Shown piece by piece: positions 1 through 7,658 of a stretch of 64,000 nt of DNA. The stretch comes from an uncultured Eggerthella sp. Lineage in GTDB: Bacteria > Actinomycetota > Coriobacteriia > Coriobacteriales > Eggerthellaceae. The notes under the pieces were generated by a model, which saw only the letters and a list, made by a program, of their open reading frames with translations, did not search any database and had not been told where the DNA came from. A program made the translations under genes and the position numbers. The stretch covers positions 1-64,000 of the forward strand of contig CAUASB010000005.1 in the NCBI GenBank assembly GCA_958431815.1. The letters run 5' to 3'. The stretch's first letter is position 1; every line of letters begins with the position of its first letter.

Positions 1-275
1 GGGCATCGTCATCACGCATCTTTGGACACTTTTGGTGATCGTGTTCAATCCTATTTATTTGATTAGCGTATGCATTTGATATCGATAGACCGAGCCTATG
101 AATTTTATTGAGATGAATCGGTAATTTTTTGTGCCCTCTAACCTTTTTTCTACTGGACAGTGCTGGTCTTGCGTTTAAACTTGGGTACAGCAGAAAGTCC
201 GTTTTCTGGCATATACTGCTGCCAGAACTAGTTCGTCTGCCTCCGGATGGGGCGGGCGAGGAGAAGGAGAAGATT
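1..275. other. Leader region upstream of the acyl-CoA dehydrogenase gene
   Basis: No credible gene is visible in these bases; they are AT-rich at the left and open the window. A perfect 10-bp palindrome GAACTAGTTC lies at 225-234, about 40 bases before the first gene. Its AGAACTAG core (224-231) recurs upstream of the MFS gene at 4972-4979. A possible -10 box TATACT is at 212-217, but no good -35 box stands at the right distance. Confidence 0.4.
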
Positions 276-1427
276 ATGGATTTTGCTCTCACCGACGAGC
301 AGGAACTTCTTGTTGAGTCCCTCAAGGAGTATGCAGATCGCTACTTCGACGATGAGTCCGTACGTCAGATGTATGAAAACCATCAGGTAAACGCTGAAGC
401 TCAGGACGCATACCGCGACGCAGGCTTCCCCTTCATGGGCCTTCCTGAAGAGGTTGGTGGCATCCCCACGGATCACGTAACCCTGGGTCTCATGACCGAG
501 AAGCTCTATGAGTTCACCGGTGCCATGACTCCGTTCATGACCGGCATGCTCGCTTGCGCCGACCTCGCTGAGTTCGGTACTCCTGAGCAGTCCGCAGTTA
601 TCATGGAAGAGTACGAGAAGTCCGGCCAGTCCGTTGCTGCTCTCTGCCTTTCCGAGCCCGCTGCTGGTTCCGACAACATGGGCATGACCATGACCTCCAA
701 GAAGCAGGCTGACGGCACCTATGTTCTGAACGGCCAGAAGACTTGGGTTACCAACGGTGCTGACGTTCCTTACTACATCGTTATCTGCAAGGACGAGGAT
801 CCTGCTCGCGAAAACAACAAGATGTCCCTCTGGCTCGTTAAGCGCGAGACCGAAGGCGTTTCCACTGCTCACCTGACCAAGATCGGTCAGCACACCGTTC
901 CCTTCGTAGACGTATTCTTCGACAACGTTGTCGTTGAAGAGTCCGCACGCATCGGTGAGGCTGGCGCTGGCTGGCTGCTGCTCATGAAGAACTTCGAGTT
1001 CGAGCGCTGCCTGGTTGTTGCTCAGGGTCTTGGCCTTGCTCAGGCTGCTCAGAACGATGCAATCGCTTACGCTAAGGAGCGCATCGCATTCGGCAAGCCG
1101 ATCATCACCAACCCCCGTGTTCAGGGCCTCATCGAGCAGAACGAGATCATGCTCCAGCAGACCCGTCATTGGCTGTACTACTGCCTCTGGAAGCTCGACC
1201 AGGGTCAGTCCATCAACGCTGACATCGCTATGCTGAAGTCTTGGGGCACCCGTGCTCACCTCCAGATTGCCGACAACGCAATCGAGGTTTATGGTGGCCT
1301 TGGCTACACCGAGGAAGTTCGCGTTGGTCGCATTTGGCGTGACCTTCGTGGTAACATGCTTGCTGGCGGTACGTGCGAGGTTATGGACTACATCGCTGGT
1401 CGCGCAATTCCGAAGCAGTACAAGTAA
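276..1427 (+). CDS. Acyl-CoA dehydrogenase, CaiA-like
   Basis: This 383-residue protein has the normal length of a flavin acyl-CoA dehydrogenase. It would oxidise or reduce a CoA-thioester at the alpha-beta bond and exchange electrons with the FixA/FixB flavoprotein encoded next door. The N-terminal helical domain begins MDFALTDEQELL. The middle holds the FAD-binding segment LSEPAAGSDNMGM, and the C-terminal part carries the family signature VYGGLGYTEEV followed by RIWRDLRG; the catalytic base is probably a Glu there. The ATG at 276 is chosen because a purine-rich GGAGAAGGAG lies just before it; the longer upstream frame looks non-coding. By context it resembles crotonobetainyl-CoA reductase, but the true substrate cannot be read from sequence. 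Codon use is strongly biased, like the ribosomal protein gene here. Confidence 0.9.
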   Translation: MDFALTDEQELLVESLKEYADRYFDDESVRQMYENHQVNAEAQDAYRDAGFPFMGLPEEVGGIPTDHVTLGLMTEKLYEFTGAMTPFMTGMLACADLAEFGTPEQSAVIMEEYEKSGQSVAALCLSEPAAGSDNMGMTMTSKKQADGTYVLNGQKTWVTNGADVPYYIVICKDEDPARENNKMSLWLVKRETEGVSTAHLTKIGQHTVPFVDVFFDNVVVEESARIGEAGAGWLLLMKNFEFERCLVVAQGLGLAQAAQNDAIAYAKERIAFGKPIITNPRVQGLIEQNEIMLQQTRHWLYYCLWKLDQGQSINADIAMLKSWGTRAHLQIADNAIEVYGGLGYTEEVRVGRIWRDLRGNMLAGGTCEVMDYIAGRAIPKQYK

Positions 1428-1498
1428 CCCTACGCGCATTGCTGCACGTAAACTCCCATTTGTATAGGTAATACAAGGAGAATAGGAGCAAGAAAGTT

Positions 1499-2251
1499 AT
1501 GAAAATTGTTGTCGCAGTAAAAGTAGTTGCTGACGACCAGGACATCTTCGTCGCTGGCGATCGTACGCTCGACTACTCCAAGGCCCACCAGGTCATCAGC
1601 TCTTACGACAAGAACGCTATCGAAGCTGCAGCTCAGCTCGCTGCTGCTAACGACGGCACCGTTACTGTCATCAGCGCTGCAACCTCCAAGGCTACCGACG
1701 CTAAGCTGAAGAAGGACATCCTCTCCCGCGGCGTTGACGAGCTCATCATGGTTACCGACGACGCTCTGGCAACCGCTGACTCCTTCGCAACCGCTCAGGT
1801 TCTGAAGGGCATCGTTGATGAGAAGGTTTCCGATTACGACCTGATCATCACCGGCGACGGTTCTGCTGACTTCTACGCAGGCCAGGTAAACGTACAGCTC
1901 GCTGCTGCACTCGGCGTTCCTACCATCAACGAGGTAACCTCCATCGCTGTTGAAGGCGACAAGGTTGTTGTTGAGCGCACCCTCGAGGAAGAAGTAGAGG
2001 AGATCGAAGTTCCTCTGCCCGCAGTTGTTGCTGTATCTCCTTCCATCGGTGAGCCTCGCATCCCCGGCATGCGTGAGATCCTCGCAGCTGGCAAGAAGCC
2101 TTCCACCGTTGACGAGCTTGCTGGTGGCGTAGACGCTAAGGTAGAGATCGAGGAGATCAAGGCTCCCGAGCTCGCACCCCGTAAGCAGCAGATCTTCGAA
2201 GAAGGCGACATCGACGCATTCGCGGCGGCTGTTGCTGAGGCACTCAAATAA
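1499..2251 (+). CDS. fixA: Electron transfer flavoprotein beta subunit, FixA type
   Basis: The 250-residue protein is the small subunit of an electron transfer flavoprotein. It pairs with FixB and carries electrons between the acyl-CoA dehydrogenase and the FixC/FixX quinone-side partners. It begins MKIVVAVKVVADDQD, and a nucleotide-binding stretch ITGDGSADFYAGQV lies near residue 120. The loop SPSIGEPRIPGMREI toward the C-terminus is typical of EtfB/FixA. A strong ribosome site (AAGGAG, about 10 bases upstream) supports the ATG at 1499. It lies 71 bases after the dehydrogenase with no terminator between, so co-transcription is likely. Confidence 0.93.
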   Translation: MKIVVAVKVVADDQDIFVAGDRTLDYSKAHQVISSYDKNAIEAAAQLAAANDGTVTVISAATSKATDAKLKKDILSRGVDELIMVTDDALATADSFATAQVLKGIVDEKVSDYDLIITGDGSADFYAGQVNVQLAAALGVPTINEVTSIAVEGDKVVVERTLEEEVEEIEVPLPAVVAVSPSIGEPRIPGMREILAAGKKPSTVDELAGGVDAKVEIEEIKAPELAPRKQQIFEEGDIDAFAAAVAEALK

Positions 2252-2271
2252 AGAGAAGGCGGTTCTAAAAC

Positions 2272-3156
2272 ATGAAAGCATTTGTTCTTGCTGAATCCAC
2301 CGACGCTCAGCGCGCTCTCTGCGCTGGCGCTCGTACTATCGCAGACGAAGTAGTACTCGCAGTTGTTAAGGGTGCTCCCCTGACCGGCGTTGCTGACAAG
2401 GCATACGACGTAGAGCTTCCCGAGGGTCAGCCTGTAGAGAACGCTGCTGCTGGCGTTCAGGCTGCTTACGACGCTGCACAGCCCGACGTTGTGCTCGTTG
2501 AGCCCACTCCCCGCAACAAGATCCTCGCTGGTCTTCTTGCTGCTAAGCTCGGTACCGCTGTTGTTTCCGACGTTACCGCATTCGACGGTGACTCCGTAAC
2601 CAACATGTACTTCGGCGGCCTCGCTGCTAACAAGCAGAAGGCAACCGGCGCTAAGGTTTACACCGTAGCTGCTACCGCTTTCGCTGATGCTGAGGCAACT
2701 GGTTCCGACGACGTTGAGACCATTGCTTACACTGCACCTGAGAAGGCTCTCGTACTCCGCGGCACCAAGGCTGTTCCCCGCGAGGGCGCGGACCTCACCA
2801 AGTGCGACGTTGTTGTTGGCGCTGGCCGTGGCTTCGCTGAGGAAGCTGACCTCCAGATGGCTCGCGACCTTTGCGCAAAGGTTGGCGGCGAGCTCGGTTG
2901 CTCTCGTCCTCTGGCTGAGAACGTTGATTGGTTGCCCCGCAACCTCTACATCGGCGTTTCCGGTCTGCAGCTTGCTCCTAAGGCTTACATTGCTCTCGGC
3001 ATTTCCGGCCAGATGCAGCACATGGTAGGCGTTCAGGGCGCTGACACCATCATCGCAGTTAACAAGGACCAGAACGCACCTATCTTCAAGCAGTGCGACT
3101 ATGGTATCGTTGGCGATATCTACAAGGTTCTTCCTGCCTTGATTGAAAAGCTGTAA
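2272..3156 (+). CDS. fixB: Electron transfer flavoprotein alpha subunit, FixB type
   Basis: The 294-residue alpha subunit holds the FAD of the FixAB complex. The C-terminal FAD domain is clear: GAGRGF near residue 183, then the EtfA signature LYIGVSGLQLAPKAYIALG, GQMQHMVG and INKD-like AVNKDQNAPIF. It follows fixA by 20 bases. An intrinsic terminator stands directly after its stop codon, before fixC, which suggests that the dehydrogenase and FixAB are made in larger amounts than FixCX. Confidence 0.93.
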   Translation: MKAFVLAESTDAQRALCAGARTIADEVVLAVVKGAPLTGVADKAYDVELPEGQPVENAAAGVQAAYDAAQPDVVLVEPTPRNKILAGLLAAKLGTAVVSDVTAFDGDSVTNMYFGGLAANKQKATGAKVYTVAATAFADAEATGSDDVETIAYTAPEKALVLRGTKAVPREGADLTKCDVVVGAGRGFAEEADLQMARDLCAKVGGELGCSRPLAENVDWLPRNLYIGVSGLQLAPKAYIALGISGQMQHMVGVQGADTIIAVNKDQNAPIFKQCDYGIVGDIYKVLPALIEKL

Positions 3157-3169
3157 ACGCTTATTATTG

Positions 3170-3200
3170 CAGGGCGCAGGAAACTGCGCCCTGTTTTTTT
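3170..3200 (+). terminator. Intrinsic terminator between fixB and fixC
   Basis: A 9-bp perfect stem (3170-3178 with 3185-3193, CAGGGCGCA and its complement), a 6-base loop and seven T residues (3194-3200) make a textbook terminator. It lies inside what is otherwise a fix operon, only 24 bases before the fixC start. Partial read-through would set a lower FixCX level. Confidence 0.85.
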
Positions 3201-3223
3201 GTTCATACTCTGAAAGGAAAAGC

Positions 3224-4510
3224 ATGTCCGATTTTGACGCGATTGTCGTCGGTGCTGGCTGCGCAGGTTCTGTTGCTGCTTACACCCTCGCATCCGCAGG
3301 CAAGTCGGTTCTTGTTGTCGAGCGTGGTCAGTACGCTGGCGCAAAGAACATGACTGGTGGCCGTATCTACACGCATTCGCTGGCCAAGGTATTCCCTAAC
3401 TATCAGGAAGCACCCCTGCAGCGTAAGGTTACCCATGAGCGTATTTCGCTGATGGCTCCTGACGCAAACTTCACCATTGACTATGCCGCTCGTGAGCTCG
3501 AAGAAGCTGGCAAAGAGTCCTACACCGTTCTCCGTGGCCCCTTCGACCAGTGGCTGGCAGAGCAGGCAGAGAATGCCGGTGCTGAGTTCATCTATGGCAT
3601 TGCCGTAGAAGACCTCATCATCGAAGACGGCAAGGTAAAGGGCATCCTCGCATTCGGCGACGAGATCACTTCTGATGTGGTAATCCTCGCTGACGGCGTT
3701 AACTCCCTGCTTACCTCTAAGGCTGGTCTTTCCAAGAAGGCTCCCGCAATCCATCAGGTTGCTGTTGGCGCAAAGGAAACCATCGAGCTTCCTGCCGACG
3801 TAGTTGAGAGCCGTTTCCTGTGCAACCCTGGCGAAGGTGCTTCTTGGCTGTTCTGCGGCGATTGCTCCAACGGCATTATCGGCGGTGCTTTCGTATACGC
3901 AAACCAGGAATCCGTTTCCGTTGGTATCGTTGCTACCATGAGCGAAGTTCTGAAGCAGGACATCCCTGTTTATCAGATGCTCGAGAACTTCAAGAACCGT
4001 CCGGAGATCAAGCCCCTTATTGCTGGTGGCAAGACCGTAGAGTACTCCGGCCATGTTGTTCCTGAGGGCGGTATCAAGATGATGCCCGAGATCGTTGGCG
4101 ACGGCGTTGTTGTTGCTGGCGATGCAGCTATGCTGTGCATGAACCTTGGTTACACGGTTCGCGGCATGGACCTTGCTGTTGAGTCCGGTGCTATCGCTGC
4201 TAAGGCGGTTATCAAGGCTCTCGATGCTGGCGATACCTCCAAGGCTGGTCTGTCCGAGTACAAGACCATGCTGGACAATTCTTTCGTTATCCGCGAAATG
4301 AAGATGTATCAGGACATTCCTGAGTTCCTGGAGAACTGCCCCGGCATGTTCCGCGGTTATCCTGAGATGATCCGCGACATCATGACCCCGCTCTTCATGG
4401 TTGACGGCGAGCCTCGCAAGCACGTTCTGAAGCTTGCACTTCCTCCCGTTAAGCGTCAGGGTCTGTTCAAGCTCGCTAAGGTTGCTATGAAGGGAGTGAA
4501 GGCACTGTGA
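3224..4510 (+). CDS. fixC: FAD-dependent oxidoreductase FixC (ETF-quinone oxidoreductase like)
   Basis: The 428-residue flavoprotein starts MSDFDAIVVGAGCAGS, a Rossmann dinucleotide fold. A second FAD motif, VVVAGDAAMLCMNLG, lies near residue 300. With FixX it would pass electrons between FixAB and the quinone pool or another low-potential carrier, as ETF-ubiquinone oxidoreductase does. The ATG at 3224 follows a GAAAGGAAA ribosome site; the longer frame upstream runs through the terminator and is not used. Its stop overlaps the fixX start, so the two are translationally coupled. Confidence 0.92.
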   Translation: MSDFDAIVVGAGCAGSVAAYTLASAGKSVLVVERGQYAGAKNMTGGRIYTHSLAKVFPNYQEAPLQRKVTHERISLMAPDANFTIDYAARELEEAGKESYTVLRGPFDQWLAEQAENAGAEFIYGIAVEDLIIEDGKVKGILAFGDEITSDVVILADGVNSLLTSKAGLSKKAPAIHQVAVGAKETIELPADVVESRFLCNPGEGASWLFCGDCSNGIIGGAFVYANQESVSVGIVATMSEVLKQDIPVYQMLENFKNRPEIKPLIAGGKTVEYSGHVVPEGGIKMMPEIVGDGVVVAGDAAMLCMNLGYTVRGMDLAVESGAIAAKAVIKALDAGDTSKAGLSEYKTMLDNSFVIREMKMYQDIPEFLENCPGMFRGYPEMIRDIMTPLFMVDGEPRKHVLKLALPPVKRQGLFKLAKVAMKGVKAL

Positions 4511-4806
4511 TCGATATCACCGTTAACGTCGACGAGAAGCTTTCCCTCAACAAGTTTGAGGTTGACGAAGAGAACGCTCACATCAAGATCAAGGATGGCG
4601 TTAAGGCTTCCGATCCTGAGTTCCAGAAGCTCGTTATGTGCTGCCCCGCAGCGCTCTACAAGATGCCCGCTGAGGGCGACGAGCCCATTTTCGACTATGC
4701 TGGTTGCCTCGAGTGCGGTACCTGCCGCATGATCTGTGGCGAAACCATCCTTGAGAAGTGGGAGTATCCTCAGCCTACCATGGGCGTACAGTATCGCTTC
4801 GGCTAG
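4507..4806 (+). CDS. fixX: Ferredoxin-like protein FixX
   Basis: This 99-residue protein starts with GTG inside the last codons of fixC (GTGA overlap). Cysteines at 67, 70, 73 and 77 (CLECGTCRMIC) bind an iron-sulfur cluster, and the conserved CCPAALY segment lies at 45-51. The family is the iron-sulfur partner of FixC, together equivalent to one ETF-quinone oxidoreductase. A good terminator follows, closing the unit. Confidence 0.92.
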   Translation: MIDITVNVDEKLSLNKFEVDEENAHIKIKDGVKASDPEFQKLVMCCPAALYKMPAEGDEPIFDYAGCLECGTCRMICGETILEKWEYPQPTMGVQYRFG

Positions 4807-4842
4807 GATTTCCACGCATAAGCGTTGATCTTTCTGCTAATG

Positions 4843-4875
4843 AAAAGGACCTGTCCATCGGATGGGTCCTTTTTT
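4843..4875 (+). terminator. Intrinsic terminator after fixX
   Basis: The arms AAAAGGACC (4843-4851) and GGTCCTTTT (4865-4873) pair, with further inner pairs to a 3-base loop, and a T run follows to 4875. Confidence 0.85.
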
Positions 4876-4931
4876 AATGTGCCTCTGTTTCATTACGAGT
4901 TATATCGGTAAATTATCAAACCTATAAGCGT

Positions 4932-4960
4932 TTGTTATAGCAGAATAAGATTCGCATAAT
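4932..4960 (+). promoter_or_regulatory. Candidate promoter with inverted repeats before the MFS gene
   Basis: A -35 box TTGTTA (4932-4937) and a -10 box CATAAT (4955-4960) are 17 bases apart. The palindrome AATTC-GAAT-GAATT (4958-4971) overlaps the -10 region. A second inverted repeat, TAGAAC (4971-4976) with GTTCTA (4990-4995) and a 13-base spacer, follows at the start of the leader. This arrangement would suit repression or activation by a dimeric regulator. Confidence 0.45.
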
Positions 4961-5085
4961 TCGAATGAATTAGAACTAGCTTACTTTCGGTTCTACCATG
5001 GGATTGTTCCTAAACTACGCGTTCGTTAGGGGATATGTGCAGCGCTAGGAACGGCATGGAGGAAAAAGAGAGGAAGGGGAGTGTT

Positions 5086-6393
5086 GTGAGCGCAGCAAAA
5101 CAAGCAACCAAATACCTGTTCGCAATCGCGACGGTATACATGTGCTACCTGACACATGGCGTTCAGGCAATTATCTTCAGTCAAAACCAGGTGAACTTCT
5201 ATACGCAATGGGGCTTCACCGATGCTGCAGCAGGTGCTGCAGCCGTGTCAACGGCAATCATGTGGGTTGGCATTGGTAAGTTCGTGAGTGTTTGGATCGG
5301 AGGCGAAATCTCGGACCGCATTGGCCGCAAGATCATGGCCGTAGGTGGTGGCGTTCTTTACATCATCTCGTTCGCGATCATGCTGGTAACCGATAACGCA
5401 ACGGTGGCTTGTGTGGCTGGTTTCCTTTCCGGTGTTGCCACTTCCGGCTTCTGGGATGGCTCGCTTTACCCGGCAATCGCCGAAGCTAACCCGAAGTACT
5501 CCGCTTCTACCACGATCGGCATCAAGCTGGTAATCTCCATTTCCGGCATTGTGTATCCTCTGTTCGTTGCCATGAACAGCGGTGCTAACTGGCACATCAA
5601 CATCATGATCCCGATCGTTATGTCGGTCATCGCCACCATCATGGCAATCTGCACCCCGTTCATCTACGACGATGAGCGTAAGATGGCAGCTACGTCCGGT
5701 GCAGACGAAGGCGCAAAGAACAAGGCTCAGGAAGAAATCCAGGCAGCCAAGGACGCCATGCTGGAACAGCCTAATGGCCTGGTAAACGCGGTAACGCTGT
5801 TCTTCGGCTTCGTAATCATGTTCATCATGTACGGCGCACAGCAGTACACCAAGCAGTTCGGCATCACCAACCTCGGCCTCGACGCGACGGCAGCTGCAGG
5901 CCTTACCTCCATCTACACGGTTGGCTCGGTAATCGCAGTTCTGTTCTGGGCATGGATGATGGGCAAGCTTCGTTGGACCCCGATTAAGGTTATCCTGATC
6001 GACTCTATCCTTGCTGCTTGCGCACTGGCTCTCGTAATCATTGCTCTGCCCCTGAACCTCGGCGCTGGCGTTGTATACGTCGCCATCGCAGTGCTCGGCT
6101 TCTCTGCTGCTGGCGGTATGCTTCAGACGGGCGTTACGCTTCGTCAGATGATGTGCCCTGGTCCGCGCGGTCGTAACGTAGGTATGTACTACACCTTCAT
6201 GGGCTTCGCATCCGTGTTCCTGCCCTTCATCGTTGGCAGCATGACCAAGTCTGTTGGCGAAGCAAGCGCAGTGTGGATCATGATGATCCTGCTCCTTGTT
6301 GCAGCAGTGGTAAGCATCGTAATGGCCCTGTACGTTATCTCTCGCTTCAAGAAGCAGTTCGGCTACAGCGCTATGGAAAAGATGCACGACTAA
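5086..6393 (+). CDS. MFS transporter
   Basis: An integral membrane protein of about 435 residues with roughly twelve hydrophobic segments. It carries the MFS loop signature after helix 2-3 (GGEISDRIGRKIM) and a hydrophilic central loop around residues 190-230 rich in Lys, Asp and Ala. It probably imports or exchanges the substrate of the neighbouring acyl-CoA pathway; that is inference from position. The GTG at 5086 is preferred because AGGAAGGGG lies at proper distance; ATG codons at 5035 and 5056 are alternatives with weaker sites. A strong terminator follows. Confidence 0.85.
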   Translation: MSAAKQATKYLFAIATVYMCYLTHGVQAIIFSQNQVNFYTQWGFTDAAAGAAAVSTAIMWVGIGKFVSVWIGGEISDRIGRKIMAVGGGVLYIISFAIMLVTDNATVACVAGFLSGVATSGFWDGSLYPAIAEANPKYSASTTIGIKLVISISGIVYPLFVAMNSGANWHINIMIPIVMSVIATIMAICTPFIYDDERKMAATSGADEGAKNKAQEEIQAAKDAMLEQPNGLVNAVTLFFGFVIMFIMYGAQQYTKQFGITNLGLDATAAAGLTSIYTVGSVIAVLFWAWMMGKLRWTPIKVILIDSILAACALALVIIALPLNLGAGVVYVAIAVLGFSAAGGMLQTGVTLRQMMCPGPRGRNVGMYYTFMGFASVFLPFIVGSMTKSVGEASAVWIMMILLLVAAVVSIVMALYVISRFKKQFGYSAMEKMHD

Positions 6394-6428
6394 CGGCATT
6401 CGGCTTCATGTAACAACGCATGCGGCAG

Positions 6429-6456
6429 AAGGCCCCGGGAAACCGGGGCCTTTTTT
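6429..6456 (+). terminator. Intrinsic terminator after the MFS gene
   Basis: A 10-bp stem (AAGGCCCCGG, 6429-6438, with 6443-6452), a GAAA tetraloop and a run of T residues to 6456. Confidence 0.9.
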
Positions 6457-6499
6457 CGTGTTAGGGAAACCGCTAAACCGAAAACCTAAGGAACTGCTT

Positions 6500-6519
6500 A
6501 TAGATTCAGCCTTATCTAT
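6500..6519. promoter_or_regulatory. Inverted repeat upstream of the LysR gene, possible operator
   Basis: ATAGAT (6500-6505) and ATCTAT (6514-6519) form a perfect inverted repeat with an 8-base spacer. A -10-like TATACT (6531-6536) follows. LysR-type regulators usually bind interrupted dyads near their own promoter, so autoregulation is plausible. Confidence 0.35.
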
Positions 6520-6572
6520 CGGTTTTACGCTATACTTGTCACCGTTTTGTCAATGCGGAGGCGCGTAAGAGC

Positions 6573-7505
6573 ATGAACCTATCTCAGCTTTATTATTTTC
6601 GTAAACTTGCCGAACTGCAGCACTATACCAAGGCCGCAAAGGAACTCTTCATTACGCAACCTACCTTGTCGGGCTCGATTTCGTCGCTTGAGCAGGAGTT
6701 GGGTGTTTCCTTGTTCCAGAAGGCTGGCCGTAATGTCGAGCTTACCAAGTATGGTGCCGAGTTCTTGAAATACGTGAATGCTTCGCTGGAACAGCTCGAC
6801 AAGGGCATAGCCATCATGAAGGGCTATTCGGGGGAAGGTGATGGCGGCGTCATCGATTTGGGCTGCATTATCACCCTGCAAACGGATTACCTGCCGCGTT
6901 TGTTGAACGGGTATTCTTCGGTTAACGAGCATAAGACGGAATTCAACATCAACCAGAAGCCCTCTCAGGACTTGTTGAGCGGTGTGGTTGCCGGAAACCA
7001 CGATGTGGCGTTCTGCGCATTCGATGCCAGCTTCGATGCCAGTTTGCAACAAATTCCCGTGGTGGAACAGCAGCTGGTGGTTGCCATGAGCCCGTCTTCG
7101 CCTTTGGCGGCGAAGCCGTACCTTACCTTGGACGATCTGCGGGAAGAATCGCTTATCACGTATCGTGACGAAGTGCCCCTGGGACAATCGGTGAAGAACC
7201 TGCTTGATGGCTTCGGTATTGACCAGGTGCGTTATGCCTACGAAGACGAGTCGATTCTTGCAGGTTTTGCGGCAAACGGGTCGGATATCGCGTTGATGCT
7301 CGATACGTTCTTCCCCCATTCGGTGGAAGACATTGTGGTGAAGCCCCTGTACAACAACGAGCTTGAAAAGCGCCGTTACTGCCACACTATCTATTTGGTA
7401 TACAGCGAGAAGAACTATCGCCCCTATTGCGTCGAGCATTTCATCGAGTATGTTCGCGGCCATCAGCTCGACCGTTCAACTTCACCGAGCATTTACATCG
7501 ATTAG
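6573..7505 (+). CDS. LysR-family transcriptional regulator
   Basis: The 310-residue protein has the LysR winged helix-turn-helix at residues 1-60 (MNLSQLYYFRKLAELQHYTK, then QPTLSGSISSLEQELG). An effector-binding domain of the periplasmic-protein fold fills the rest. The ATG at 6573 follows a GGAGG ribosome site. Placed right after the MFS transporter and the fix module, it is the likely local regulator and may sense the pathway substrate or its CoA-ester. A weak hairpin (7516-7540) followed by TTTT may end its transcript. Confidence 0.9.
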   Translation: MNLSQLYYFRKLAELQHYTKAAKELFITQPTLSGSISSLEQELGVSLFQKAGRNVELTKYGAEFLKYVNASLEQLDKGIAIMKGYSGEGDGGVIDLGCIITLQTDYLPRLLNGYSSVNEHKTEFNINQKPSQDLLSGVVAGNHDVAFCAFDASFDASLQQIPVVEQQLVVAMSPSSPLAAKPYLTLDDLREESLITYRDEVPLGQSVKNLLDGFGIDQVRYAYEDESILAGFAANGSDIALMLDTFFPHSVEDIVVKPLYNNELEKRRYCHTIYLVYSEKNYRPYCVEHFIEYVRGHQLDRSTSPSIYID

Positions 7506-7658
7506 CACCCTCGGTGCCTGCTAAGGCGGTATCCGCAGGCTGCTTTTCGTGTTGTGTTACCGTGCTTCGCCTGCGAAGGGATGCTGCGACTATGCTTGGA
7601 TTGTGAGTGGGACGGCGAAAATCAGCACGGCAAGTTATATACGGTAGAATGAATCGTT

